From: Geomonas agri
GTDB taxonomy: Bacteria > Desulfobacterota > Desulfuromonadia > Geobacterales > Geobacteraceae
Assembly: GCF_020179605.1 (NCBI RefSeq)
Contig: NZ_JAINZO010000001.1
Location: 1,116,001 to 1,180,000, forward strand
Length of the DNA stretch: 64,000 nucleotides
Direction of reading: 5' to 3'
Shown piece after piece: positions 55,691 to 63,765 of the stretch (position 1 is the stretch's first letter; the number at the start of each line of letters is the position of its first letter). The position numbers and the translations under genes were made by a program. The notes under the pieces were generated by a model. The model did no database searches and was not told the DNA's origin. It saw only the letters and a list, made by a program, of their open reading frames with translations.

Positions 55691-57202
55691 ATGAACGAGA
55701 TCGTCATGCCTAAACTCTCCGATACCATGACCGAGGGGAGGCTGGTCGGTTGGAAGAAGCGGGTAGGAGACGAGGTGCGCCGCGGAGAGGTGATCGCTGA
55801 GGTGGAAACCGACAAGGCGAACATGGAACTCGAAGCCTTTGTGCCTGGAGTGATGCTGGAAATCAAGGTCCAGCCCGGCGAAATGGTGCGGGTCGGGACG
55901 GTGATCGCCGTGGTCGGCAAGGCCGGTGAAAAGAGTGGTAGTGCCCCCTCTGCTGAAGCGGGTCCGCTGTCGGCCGGTGTTAGCGAGCCAGAGGCCGCCC
56001 CACAGACCCAAGAGGAGACGCAGGGACAGGGGACCGAGGCGGCCGAGGGGGCATCGGCTGAGCAGGGGCATGGGGGCGCCGCGCCCAAAACGGAGCCGGC
56101 CCGGAAGGAGGATCTCGAGGTTCAGGAGGGGGAACACCAGGCTCCGGCCGCACCTCCTGTTCCTGGAGAGGACACGACCCAGCCGGCAGCGGAATCCCCG
56201 GGTGCGCCCACGCAATACATCCAGACTAGGGCACCGTCCCCCGGCGGGGCCGCACCCGAGGCCATCGCCCCGGGACGAGAACGGGCCGCGCCGGTGGTAC
56301 GCCGCCGCGCCAGGGAACTCGGCATCGACCTGGCCCGGGTGCGGGGCACCGGCCCGGACGGACGCATCCTGCTCCAGGACCTGGAGCAGGATGGGGAGGG
56401 GGGCAAGCCTGCGCAGGGGGGCGAGGCCGGACGTGCGGCGCAGCCTGAAGGCCAGCCACAGGTGCAGGCGGTTCAGCCGACGGTTGAAGCCGCGCCCACC
56501 GAGACCAGGGCCCAGGGGCCAAGGCTGGTACAGGAAGTGAAGGCGATGTCCAGGCTGAGGGCGGCGGTTGCCAAAACCGTTGCAGAATCATGGGCGCATA
56601 TCCCCCACTTCACCGTCACCATGGACATTGCCATGGACGATGCGGAATCGGTGCGGCGCCAGTTGAAACAAAGTGGCATGCGCATCACCGTGAACGACAT
56701 CATCGTCAAGGCGGTGGCGCTCGCGTTGGTGAAGTTCCCCCAGATGAACGCGAGCTTTAGCCAGGAAGGTTTGCAATTTCACGGGGAAGTGAACGTCAGC
56801 GTGGCGGTGGGGGTCCCCGAGGGGGTGCTCATGCCGGTGATCCATGGCTGCCAGGATCTTTCCCTGCCGGCGATTGCCCAGGAAGCCGAGCGGTTGGTCC
56901 AGCGCTCAAGGTCCGGCGCCCTAACCGAACAGGAGATGAATGGCGGAACCTTTTCCGTCTCCAACCTAGGCATGTTCCAAGTGAGCAGCTTCAGTGCCGT
57001 GATCCCGCCTGCCCAGGCGGCGGTGCTCGCGGTTGGGGCCGTGGTCGACGTCCCGGTGCTGCGCTCGGGCGTGCTGGCCAGCGCCAAGGTTATGAAAGTC
57101 ACCCTTTCGGCTGACCATCGTGTCGTTGACGGAGCCTACGCCGCACAGTTCCTTGTTGAACTGCGGGACGTGCTGGAAAACCCGGTGCGCCTGCTCATGT
57201 AA
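55691..57202 (+). CDS. pdhC: Dihydrolipoamide acetyltransferase (E2)
   Basis: 503 residues. One lipoyl domain (1-78; lipoylated K in E-T-D-K-A-N), a very long Pro, Ala, Glu and Gly-rich linker (80-190), a peripheral subunit-binding domain (about 198-235; R-R-R-A-R-E-L-G-I-D), a second linker, and the catalytic domain from about 275 with H-R-V-V-D-G at the C-terminus. No E3 (lipoamide dehydrogenase) gene lies in the window. Confidence 0.95.
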   Translation: MNEIVMPKLSDTMTEGRLVGWKKRVGDEVRRGEVIAEVETDKANMELEAFVPGVMLEIKVQPGEMVRVGTVIAVVGKAGEKSGSAPSAEAGPLSAGVSEPEAAPQTQEETQGQGTEAAEGASAEQGHGGAAPKTEPARKEDLEVQEGEHQAPAAPPVPGEDTTQPAAESPGAPTQYIQTRAPSPGGAAPEAIAPGRERAAPVVRRRARELGIDLARVRGTGPDGRILLQDLEQDGEGGKPAQGGEAGRAAQPEGQPQVQAVQPTVEAAPTETRAQGPRLVQEVKAMSRLRAAVAKTVAESWAHIPHFTVTMDIAMDDAESVRRQLKQSGMRITVNDIIVKAVALALVKFPQMNASFSQEGLQFHGEVNVSVAVGVPEGVLMPVIHGCQDLSLPAIAQEAERLVQRSRSGALTEQEMNGGTFSVSNLGMFQVSSFSAVIPPAQAAVLAVGAVVDVPVLRSGVLASAKVMKVTLSADHRVVDGAYAAQFLVELRDVLENPVRLLM

Positions 57203-57209
57203 CCGAGAA

Positions 57210-57232
57210 GGGGCAGGCCTCCGGCCTGCCCC
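57210..57232 (+). terminator. Hairpin after pdhC
   Basis: Perfect 10-bp stem GGGGCAGGCC-TCC-GGCCTGCCCC eight bases past the stop, followed by CTGTCCTT. Weak T tract. Confidence 0.65.
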
Positions 57233-57441
57233 CTGTCCTTCACCCTCCCCAAAGCCCTGCACACTGTCATTTCCTGGTTTCTAGGTAATTAGTTGCTGGT
57301 CTCTCTTTTCCCAGCCAGCCGACATTCCGTCTTTTCTTGCCTGCCCTACAAAAAACGTCCAGCCCCAGCAGGCCCTTTTTTTTATTATCGAGCTAAAGAA
57401 TGGTTCCCATGAGCCGATAGAGAAAAGTGCCGCAGGGCAAA

Positions 57442-57459
57442 ACACTCCCGAAGGAGTGT
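57442..57459 (+). other. Leader hairpin upstream of the response regulator gene
   Basis: Stem ACACTCC-CGAA-GGAGTGT, about 38 nt before the next start codon. Bases 57233-57441 hold nothing I can call beyond a run of T residues near 57377. Confidence 0.5.
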
Positions 57460-57496
57460 CTGGGGCTGAACACACACCAAGAACTGGGGGAGAGCT

Positions 57497-57892
57497 ATGA
57501 AGTGCTTGATAGTAGATGACGAGGCTTTTTGCCGTGACTTTGTCGCCACCTTGCTTAGCGCGACGGCGGATTGTCACCAAGCCACCAGCGGCATGGAGGC
57601 TCTCGAAAAATACAACGCCGCCCTGGCGAGTGACGAGCCGTTTGACCTGGTGATCATGGACATCATGATGCCGGGCATGAGCGGCCACGATGCAGCCAAG
57701 GCGATCAGGCATATCGAGAAGGAGCAGAAACCGGCCAAGCGGGTGAACATCGTGATGTTGACCGCGCTGAATTCCTCTAACGATGCCATGGAGTCCTTCT
57801 GCAACGCACAGTCGGCGGCCTACCTGGTGAAGCCGGTTTCCAAGGAAGGGCTTTTCAACGTGCTGTCCAAGCTCGGATTGATGAAGCGCTAG
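57497..57892 (+). CDS. Single-domain response regulator (CheY-like)
   Basis: 131 residues, receiver domain only: D7-D8, phospho-acceptor D55 (V-I-M-D-I-M-M-P), T in M-L-T-A, and K in L-V-K-P. GGGGGAG ribosome site. It converges on a chemoreceptor gene and may belong to the same signalling path, though no cheA is nearby. Confidence 0.9.
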   Translation: MKCLIVDDEAFCRDFVATLLSATADCHQATSGMEALEKYNAALASDEPFDLVIMDIMMPGMSGHDAAKAIRHIEKEQKPAKRVNIVMLTALNSSNDAMESFCNAQSAAYLVKPVSKEGLFNVLSKLGLMKR

Positions 57893-57899
57893 CACCATT

Positions 57900-57927
57900 A
57901 CCGGGGGGAGCTGCAACTCCCCCCGGT
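57900..57927. terminator. Hairpin between convergent regulator and chemoreceptor genes
   Basis: Perfect 11-bp stem ACCGGGGGGAG-CTGCAA-CTCCCCCCGGT filling the 37-nt gap between the two stop codons. No T run. Confidence 0.7.
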
Positions 57928-57929
57928 CA

Positions 57930-59549
57930 CTACGCCACCTTGAATTGGGTCACCAGTGTGCCCAAATCGTCGGACAGGCTGGCCAACTCGGCGGCAGCCA
58001 TCGACGATTCCTGGGATCCCTGGACAGTGAGCTGCACTACCTCGGAGATCCTGGTGATATTGCCGGTTATCTCGCTGATGGTGGCAGTCTGCTCCTCCGC
58101 CGCGGTGGCGATCTGGTTCACCTGCATGCTTACCGCGTTGATCTGGTCCAGGATCTCCTGCAGCGCCGCACCAGACTTGGCGGCTTCCTCGGTCCCCTGC
58201 TGCACCTCGCGCACACCTTCCTCCATCGCCAGCACAGCTCCTTTCGTTTCACCTTGAATCGCCTTGATCATCTCGCCGATCTCCCGCGTCGCCTTGGTCG
58301 TCCGCTCCGCCAGAGCTCGCACCTCGTCGGCGACCACCGCAAAGCCGCGCCCCTGCTCACCGGCGCGGGCCGCCTCGATGGCAGCGTTGAGGGCCAGCAG
58401 GTTGGTCTGGTCCGCGATGTCCTCGATGGTGCCCACGATGGCGCCGATCTGGTCGGAACGGGCGCCGAGACTCTCTACCGTTCGCGAGGTGGCGTTGACC
58501 CGGTCGGCAATGCGATTCATCACCTCCACGGTCTGAGCCACCACTTGTGCCCCGGTCTCCGCTGCGCTGCTGGCCTGCTTGGAGTTACGGGCAGCTTCGT
58601 GGCAGTTGAGCGCGATTTCGTTGGATGTGGCCGACATCTGCTCACTGGCGGTGGCGACCGTCTGGGCCTGACAGGCGACCAGTTCGGCCCCGCTTGCCAT
58701 CTGCTCGGAACTGCGCTGCAGCAGGCTCGATGACGCTGCGATACCGCTTGATATGTCACTGGTTCGGGTCACTACGTCACGCAGGTGCTGCAAAATGCTG
58801 CCAATGGCAGCCATTAGCCGGCCTGTTCTCGCAGTATCGTCGGTCTCGACCTTAGCCGTCAGGTCGCGTTGCGCGATGCGCGCGGCGGTAACTACGGCAA
58901 GTTCGAGGGGAGCGGTAACGCTCCTGTCCAGCCACAGGGCACTGAGAAACGCGGCGCCGATGGCGACCAATAGCAGTGCGAGGATTGTTAGCCGGGCGCT
59001 TCTCACACTTGCCGGAGCCTGGGCCTGAATGACTTCGTGGGCAGTGACGGCAGCGCCAAATTGCGCAAGCATTTCCTGGACCTCGCCCCGGCGCCCCTTG
59101 AGGTCCCGCAACGCCTGGAGCGCCATCTCCTTGTCTCCCAAGTTTATCAGCTGTGAAGCCCTGCTGCGAGCCGATTGCGCCGCGGCTACCTTGGCAGACA
59201 AAGCCTGAAGCAGTGCCTTGTCCTTGTCTGTGGCGGACATAGTTTTGAGCTTGGCAAGCTGTTCGGCAATCGTCTTCTCGGCAGTTCCACTGGCGTTCAA
59301 TTCGGAACGTGCTGCCGTCACCCCCCCGCTCGCCAGCGCCTCGGCCAGCCGCTGCCCGGCAACGGCGCTCGCGGCCCCGATCTCAGCGATGGCCCGCGTC
59401 CGAGCGACTTGTCCGTCGGCCTGGCTTACCGCGCTACTGGCAGCGACACTCATGCCGTACAAAGCGGTGACTGCCAGGATAACCGACACCACGCTGCTGA
59501 TGCCTACGCCGACGAGGAGTTTGGCCCTGAGGTTCAAGTTGGTGCGCAT
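57930..59549 (-). CDS. Methyl-accepting chemotaxis protein
   Basis: 539 residues. TM1 at 10-33, a helical periplasmic sensor (about 35-185, without a Cache fold; a four-helix bundle is likely), TM2 at about 188-212, HAMP, then the signalling domain with the conserved hairpin tip ([21 protein letters not shown]). No C-terminal CheR-binding pentapeptide. AGGAGGCAAGG ribosome site. A good promoter lies at 59629-59602. Confidence 0.93.
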   Translation of the reverse strand: MRTNLNLRAKLLVGVGISSVVSVILAVTALYGMSVAASSAVSQADGQVARTRAIAEIGAASAVAGQRLAEALASGGVTAARSELNASGTAEKTIAEQLAKLKTMSATDKDKALLQALSAKVAAAQSARSRASQLINLGDKEMALQALRDLKGRRGEVQEMLAQFGAAVTAHEVIQAQAPASVRSARLTILALLLVAIGAAFLSALWLDRSVTAPLELAVVTAARIAQRDLTAKVETDDTARTGRLMAAIGSILQHLRDVVTRTSDISSGIAASSSLLQRSSEQMASGAELVACQAQTVATASEQMSATSNEIALNCHEAARNSKQASSAAETGAQVVAQTVEVMNRIADRVNATSRTVESLGARSDQIGAIVGTIEDIADQTNLLALNAAIEAARAGEQGRGFAVVADEVRALAERTTKATREIGEMIKAIQGETKGAVLAMEEGVREVQQGTEEAAKSGAALQEILDQINAVSMQVNQIATAAEEQTATISEITGNITRISEVVQLTVQGSQESSMAAAELASLSDDLGTLVTQFKVA

Positions 59550-59601
59550 CCCTTGCCTCCTGTGACTGCCGGTGTATTGAGAAAAATTAAAATAAATTCA
59601 C

Positions 59602-59629
59602 AGTATAGGGTGGGATGCCGCCCTGTCAA
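59602..59629 (-). promoter_or_regulatory. Sigma-70 promoter of the chemoreceptor gene
   Basis: On the minus strand: TTGACA (59629-59624), a 16-nt spacer and TATACT (59607-59602). The -35 box lies in one arm of the inverted repeat at 59618-59647 (listed separately). Confidence 0.68.
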
Positions 59630-59647
59630 GGTGGCGTGACAGGGCGG
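59618..59647. promoter_or_regulatory. Inverted repeat overlapping the -35 box of the chemoreceptor promoter
   Basis: Perfect 11-bp arms CCGCCCTGTCA and TGACAGGGCGG separated by 8 nt. May be an operator, in the divergent region between the chemoreceptor and thioesterase genes. Confidence 0.5.
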
Positions 59648-59775
59648 GAGGGGGCTTACTTCCCGGTAGCGGACGTGTGTCGGGAACGGCGTCATTTGTC
59701 TTTGCAGCCGACTCATCCCTGTGTTAGGTTGCGCCAACAGGTGCGGCTTGAAATGACCGTAAAGGAGTTATTGAT

Positions 59776-60213
59776 ATGGATGAGAAACTGAAAGAGGCGA
59801 TTTTTCGACAGGTTGAAAGTGAACCTTTCGCTCAGGCGTTGAAGATGGAGTTGGTAGAACTCGATGACGGTTTTTCTGCCGTGGAGATGGCTTACGATAC
59901 GGCGACTATGAACAACATGTTCGGCCGGGCCCACGGAGGCGCGATCTTCTCGCTGATCGATGAAGCCTTCGAGACCGTCTGCCAGACCGTCGGCAGCGTC
60001 ACCGTTGCCCTCAACGTCTCGGTGAATTACGTGGCGAGTCCGGAGGTAGGGGCGAGGCTCAGGGCCGAGGCACGTGAGGTGAACAGCACCAGGAAAACAG
60101 CCAGCTACGATATAAAGGTGCATGATCAGGACGGCATGCTCATAGCGGTATGCCAGGCACTGGCATATCGAACCGGCAAGCCGTTACCGTTTCTCACAGT
60201 GACGCAGGTGTAG
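59776..60213 (+). CDS. PaaI-type hotdog-fold thioesterase
   Basis: 145 residues. Hotdog fold with G-R-A-H-G-G-A-I-F-S-L-I-D-E-A in the central helix region, which contains the catalytic acid, and N-V-S-V-N-Y after it; this is the PaaI/YdiI pattern, hydrolysing acyl-CoA or hydroxyphenylacetyl-CoA esters. AAAGGAG 8 nt before the ATG. No phenylacetate genes nearby, so the substrate is unknown. Confidence 0.88.
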   Translation: MDEKLKEAIFRQVESEPFAQALKMELVELDDGFSAVEMAYDTATMNNMFGRAHGGAIFSLIDEAFETVCQTVGSVTVALNVSVNYVASPEVGARLRAEAREVNSTRKTASYDIKVHDQDGMLIAVCQALAYRTGKPLPFLTVTQV

Positions 60214-60232
60214 TCTCCGAACTCAGCCAGTA

Positions 60233-60262
60233 GTGACAGGAAATCAGCGACAGAGTTATAAT
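60233..60262 (+). promoter_or_regulatory. Promoter for the exported Trp/Tyr-rich protein
   Basis: GTGACA (60233-60238), 18-nt spacer, perfect TATAAT (60257-60262). Leader of about 105 nt. Confidence 0.55.
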
Positions 60263-60376
60263 GGTCATGATCCAGTTCGATGTGAGTGTCATCACCAGGC
60301 ATAGCGTGTTTTATGGCCGGGATAGATGAAACAAATGCGGGCTGGAGAGGAAACCTGTAATGGTTGAGGAGGAGTT

Positions 60377-60799
60377 ATGAAAAGAACTTTTCTGATCCTC
60401 GTGGCGCTGTTGTTGATCGGCCTCAGTGGTCGTACTGCTGCGGCAGAGGTAAACCTCAGCATCAACATCGGTCCGCCAATAGTGATTGGCGCACCGTCGG
60501 CCATGGTCATGGTGCCGGGGACCAGGGTTTATTTCGCGCCCGGGTTCGAAGCTGACATCTTTTTCTACGGCGGCTATTGGTGGTCGCCGCGCGGCGACCG
60601 CTGGTATCGGGCCGGCGACTATGACGGGCCGTGGCGCATGGTGTCACGCAGTTCGGTACCGCGCCCCGTGTACCGAGTGCCGAAGGAGTACCGCGAGATG
60701 TACGGCAGGGAACGCCACATCCCGTATGGTCAATGGAAGAAGGAACGAGGAGGACACGGCAATGGCGGCGGCCGCGGTCATGGTCGCGGCCACGACTAG
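60377..60799 (+). CDS. Exported Trp/Tyr-rich protein, function unknown
   Basis: 140 residues. Signal peptide (residues 1-23, ends A-A-A-E), a beta-rich middle with W-W-S-P-R-G-D-R-W-Y-R and D-G-P-W motifs, and a C-terminal tail of Gly, His and Arg repeats (G-H-G-N-G-G-G-R-G-H-G-R-G-H). The tail could bind metal or nucleic acid. I recognise the pattern from other environmental Proteobacteria, but no function is known. GAGGAGGAG ribosome site. Confidence 0.78.
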   Translation: MKRTFLILVALLLIGLSGRTAAAEVNLSINIGPPIVIGAPSAMVMVPGTRVYFAPGFEADIFFYGGYWWSPRGDRWYRAGDYDGPWRMVSRSSVPRPVYRVPKEYREMYGRERHIPYGQWKKERGGHGNGGGRGHGRGHD

Positions 60800-60802
60800 C
60801 CG

Positions 60803-61840
60803 TCAGCCGGACTGGCTTATGGCCAGCCACCAGGCGTAAAGCACCACCGAGGCGCTGGCCAGCGCGAGCAGAGCGTTGGCCAGACGTCCCGGCCTGCCCA
60901 CGTATCCCACCAGCAGTTCAGCGACAAACCCGAACAGACAGCCGAACATGAACCCGAAGAGGTGAGCGCCCAAATCCGTCCTTTCCCCTTCAGTGCCCAA
61001 GAGTACCAGTAGCGACAGCGCCGCGGCGATAGGAAGCGGCCAGCGCCTGCGCAAGTGGTGCCGGTAGCGCATCATGGTGAGGGCGCCCAGGATGCCGACC
61101 GCGCCGAAAACGGCCGTCGAGGCGCCCACCGAGGTGTGACTGGGAAGCTGGAAGTAGGCGTTGGCCAGGTTACCGCAGACGCCGGACGCGAGGAGCAGCG
61201 TCCAGGCCATCCCCGAGCCCAGATCCCGGCAGAGGTAGACGATGAAGACCCCGCCGATGGCGAGGTTGCTGACAAGGTGCAGCGCATCGGCGTGCAGGGT
61301 CAGTGCCGTCACCAGGCGCCACCATTCCCCCTTGAGGATGAGGCCGGCATGGGCGTTGCCGATGTCGAGCCAGTCGACGGGGTAGTGGCCGAGGACCTTC
61401 AGGTCCAGGTTGGTCAGATTGTGGAAGGTGGCCAAGAGAACCAGGATGGAAAGGGTCGGTAGGGTGTTCTCCTTCATGGGGTGCACCGGCGGCAAAAACG
61501 GCGGCCAGTTGCGGTTCTCCTCGACGTAGAGGTTCAGTTCCCGGCAGGCGGCGTCGTAGTTCTCCGGTGCGACCCACACCTGCCATCCGCGCGGTCCCGG
61601 CTCCAGCCTGCACTCGATGAAACGCGACTCCAGCACCAGCGCCCACAGGCGGGCCTGGCGCAGGGACAGCTTGCGCCCCCGCTCCTCCACCCGCCAGACC
61701 GGAACGATACGCCAATCGTCCTGGGGCTCTACGCTATGTTCCTGCTCCTCGGTCATGCCGGGCAGTATGTCAGATCCTTCCCGCTCCGTCATCAACAAAG
61801 GGGATGTTGCATCGCAGGTCTCTTCTCCCTGTCGCTCCAT
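60803..61840 (-). CDS. Rhomboid-family intramembrane serine protease
   Basis: 345 residues. A soluble N-terminal part (about 130 residues) precedes six or seven helices. The catalytic Ser lies in G-A-S-T-A-V-F-G and the His in A-H-L-F-G-F; the H-x2-S-N-L motif (H-L-V-S-N-L) supplies the oxyanion region. The start is uncertain: ATG 61840 is the longest, but in-frame ATGs 16 and 28 codons later are as good, none with a strong ribosome site. It ends 3 nt from the convergent exported-protein gene. Confidence 0.87.
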   Translation of the reverse strand: MERQGEETCDATSPLLMTEREGSDILPGMTEEQEHSVEPQDDWRIVPVWRVEERGRKLSLRQARLWALVLESRFIECRLEPGPRGWQVWVAPENYDAACRELNLYVEENRNWPPFLPPVHPMKENTLPTLSILVLLATFHNLTNLDLKVLGHYPVDWLDIGNAHAGLILKGEWWRLVTALTLHADALHLVSNLAIGGVFIVYLCRDLGSGMAWTLLLASGVCGNLANAYFQLPSHTSVGASTAVFGAVGILGALTMMRYRHHLRRRWPLPIAAALSLLVLLGTEGERTDLGAHLFGFMFGCLFGFVAELLVGYVGRPGRLANALLALASASVVLYAWWLAISQSG

Positions 61841-62158
61841 GTTGCTTTTACCTGCCGTTGGCTCGCTTTAAAGGCGGCCAGGCCCCTTCCTTGACTATTT
61901 TTCTCCCAGTGCTAAAAGAACGTAATGCTGACGCACGGTTAAATCAAGGGGGGCTGACGGAAAGATTGATCCCAAGGAGAAACGAGGATGCGATCCAGAG
62001 TCAGGCTGACGAAAGCAGCGGTCCCGCAAGCGATGCGGCTTCTTGGTGAACGCAGCGGCGCTCCCGGCGGCAGGAACCGTCATCCCTCGCGCAGGTGGCC
62101 GATCAGGATGCGCTGGCATCGCCGGCTGATCCGCCTTGGCAAGAGGAGGTACGTCAAC
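61841..62158. other. Gene-free region
   Basis: 318 nt between the divergent rhomboid and PNPOx-like genes. An open frame from 61988 runs into the latter but is Arg-rich, lacks a ribosome site and is not counted. No clear promoter or terminator seen. Confidence 0.5.
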
Positions 62159-62551
62159 ATGATCACCGATAAGATACGGGAACTGGCCGAGCGGGTGGGA
62201 TATGCCTTCGTAGCCAGCAGCGATACCGGCGGCCATCCGCACCTTGCGGCAGGCAGGGGCATCGTCCTGTTCGAGCCGAACAGGCTGGTGTTCGAGTCCT
62301 GGTTCTGCCCAACCACGATGAAGAACCTGAAGGAGAACCCGCACGTCTCGGTGGTGGTTGCCGACGATACAGGAAATGGTTACCAGTTCGTGGGGAAGGT
62401 GGAGAAGGCGACCGACACCGCGGTCTTGAATGGATATGCCCCTGAACTCGAGCCTGCCGGACTGCCGCAGGTGCAGTGGAGGCTCGAGATCAGGGTAGAA
62501 GGTGTGATGGCTTTTACTGCCGATGCTCATTCGGACCGCCCGCTCGGGTAG
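62159..62551 (+). CDS. Pyridoxamine 5'-phosphate oxidase-like FMN-binding protein
   Basis: 130 residues with the split-barrel flavin fold: A-F-V-A-S-S-D-T-G-G-H-P-H-L-A near the start, F-C-P-T-T-M-K-N-L-K-E-N-P-H-V-S-V-V-V in the middle. These small proteins bind FMN, F420 or haem; which applies is not clear. The ATG at 62159 is fixed by GAGGAGGT 8 nt upstream. Confidence 0.85.
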   Translation: MITDKIRELAERVGYAFVASSDTGGHPHLAAGRGIVLFEPNRLVFESWFCPTTMKNLKENPHVSVVVADDTGNGYQFVGKVEKATDTAVLNGYAPELEPAGLPQVQWRLEIRVEGVMAFTADAHSDRPLG

Positions 62552-62571
62552 CTGGCGGCCCGGAGCCAGGT

Positions 62572-62751
62572 TCACTTCGTCTTGAGGAGCAGTTCCTCTG
62601 CCCTGGGCAGGTCTTCCTCCGCTACTGCGATTTCACCGCTTACATCTTCCTTGGCCAGGCCCGTCACGAAATACTCGACCCCGCCCTGTTTCAGCACCGC
62701 CTCGACGCGGGCCAATTCGGCTTCGCTCTTGGCATCGTAGAACTTCACCAT
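62572..62751 (-). CDS. DUF2007 family protein
   Basis: 59 residues (V-K-F-Y-D-A-K start, then L-A-R-V-E-A-V-L-K-Q-G-G-V-E-Y and E-E-D-L-P-R-A). This small family has been called a putative signal-transducing protein; function unproven. Of two close ATGs, 62751 has AAGGAGG at 6 nt. It follows doxX by 28 nt. Confidence 0.8.
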   Translation of the reverse strand: MVKFYDAKSEAELARVEAVLKQGGVEYFVTGLAKEDVSGEIAVAEEDLPRAEELLLKTK

Positions 62752-62779
62752 GGTCATCCTCCTTGTGGGCTGGTGCGCC

Positions 62780-63289
62780 TCACAGGTGCGAGGGGGGCTG
62801 AACGGTCAACTCCGCCTCTCTCGCAGCGCGTTCGCGGCTGATCCTGCTGCGCGGGCTCTCCAGTGCACGGTCAATGGACCATCGGCCGGCACCGAAGATC
62901 ATGATGTTCACCGCCACCGTGATGGCGAGCAGCTGGAATTCAACACCCGGCGACAGCTGTTTGCCGCTCCACGTGGTCAAAAAACCGGTGTCGTAGTTGA
63001 GGACCCCAAGTGACGCCAGCATCACCATGATCACAGCAGCGGCTGCGATACGAACGTAGGCTCCCAGCATTAGTGCCATACCTCCGAAGAACTGGGTCAT
63101 GATGATGAGAACTCCGACTACTTTCGGCATCCCCATCTGTGTGGTCATGACAGCCATAGCCGGCTCAAAACCCAGTCCCCAAAACCATCCTAGCAGATTT
63201 TGTGCACCATGTAGAAACATCACGAGCCCCAGTCCCACTCTTAGTATCGTTCCTCCCCAGCTGTCGTTGGTCAACAATAACCTCTCCAT
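62780..63289 (-). CDS. DoxX family membrane protein
   Basis: 169 residues, four transmembrane helices; the early R-V-G-L-G-L-V-M-F-L-H-G-A-Q-N-L and later M-L-G-A-Y-V-R-I segments are typical of the DoxX/DoxD group, linked to thiosulfate:quinone oxidoreductases and to redox stress. AAAGGAGG ribosome site. Operon with DUF2007; a dyad at 63364 may be its operator. Confidence 0.9.
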   Translation of the reverse strand: MERLLLTNDSWGGTILRVGLGLVMFLHGAQNLLGWFWGLGFEPAMAVMTTQMGMPKVVGVLIIMTQFFGGMALMLGAYVRIAAAAVIMVMLASLGVLNYDTGFLTTWSGKQLSPGVEFQLLAITVAVNIMIFGAGRWSIDRALESPRSRISRERAAREAELTVQPPSHL

Positions 63290-63363
63290 TTTCAGTCCTC
63301 CTTTTGTCGTGTTATCGCTTCACGCCCTTGGTTCAGTTTCACACCGGTACAGTGCTGCCCCCT

Positions 63364-63385
63364 AGAATTTTGCTTAGCAAATTCT
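63364..63385. promoter_or_regulatory. Dyad upstream of doxX, possible operator
   Basis: AGAATTTTGC-TTA-GCAAATTCT: arms match with a single extra T. It lies about 75 bp before the doxX start, a usual operator position for MarR- or HxlR-type repressors. Confidence 0.5.
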
Positions 63386-63765
63386 AATCATATCCCTTGC
63401 AAAAGCAAGAGGAGACTTTCCTGTTGAACAAGTGGGTCATGTTGCCTCACGCCCTACGTCATTTAGCGCAGGGGTGGACGGGATTTGGCGTAAAGACTGG
63501 GCTGCTAGCGGCGGATTTGTGGATTTCTTCGCCGCGCGCGGTCGCACCTGCTAACGGTCGGATTAATTTCACTCTTCCGGGAAGGCAGAAATCAACAAAG
63601 ATTTCTCGGAGTTGGCCGCTGGATCAGCGGCCTGATTTTTAATAATCGGTTTGGTCGCCGACATATGTTCGAATTTTGCACAATTTGGGCACGTTTTAGG
63701 CAAATATTGTGGTCAAATGCCCACTCGGCGCGGTCAGTACTCAATTGAATGCATTGGGGTGTGAA
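63386..63765 (+). other. Region without a supported gene; possible small RNA
   Basis: Holds hairpins CTTGC-AAAA-GCAAG (63400s), AGAAATC-AACAAA-GATTTCT (about 63588-63607) and an intrinsic terminator at 63614-63640. An 81-codon frame here has poor composition, no ribosome site and runs through the terminator. A short non-coding transcript ending at the terminator is possible. Confidence 0.35.
63614..63640 (+). terminator. Orphan intrinsic terminator
   Basis: Perfect 8-bp stem GGCCGCTG-GAT-CAGCGGCC followed by TGATTTTT, with no plus-strand gene ending upstream. Confidence 0.75.

Noticed and set aside
60268..60336. A 22-codon frame (M-V-M-I-Q-F-D...) upstream of the exported Trp/Tyr-rich protein
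   Set aside because: No ribosome site, and its first codon overlaps the candidate promoter region.
63397..63642. An 81-residue protein
   Set aside because: No ribosome site, unusual composition, and it runs through a perfect intrinsic terminator.
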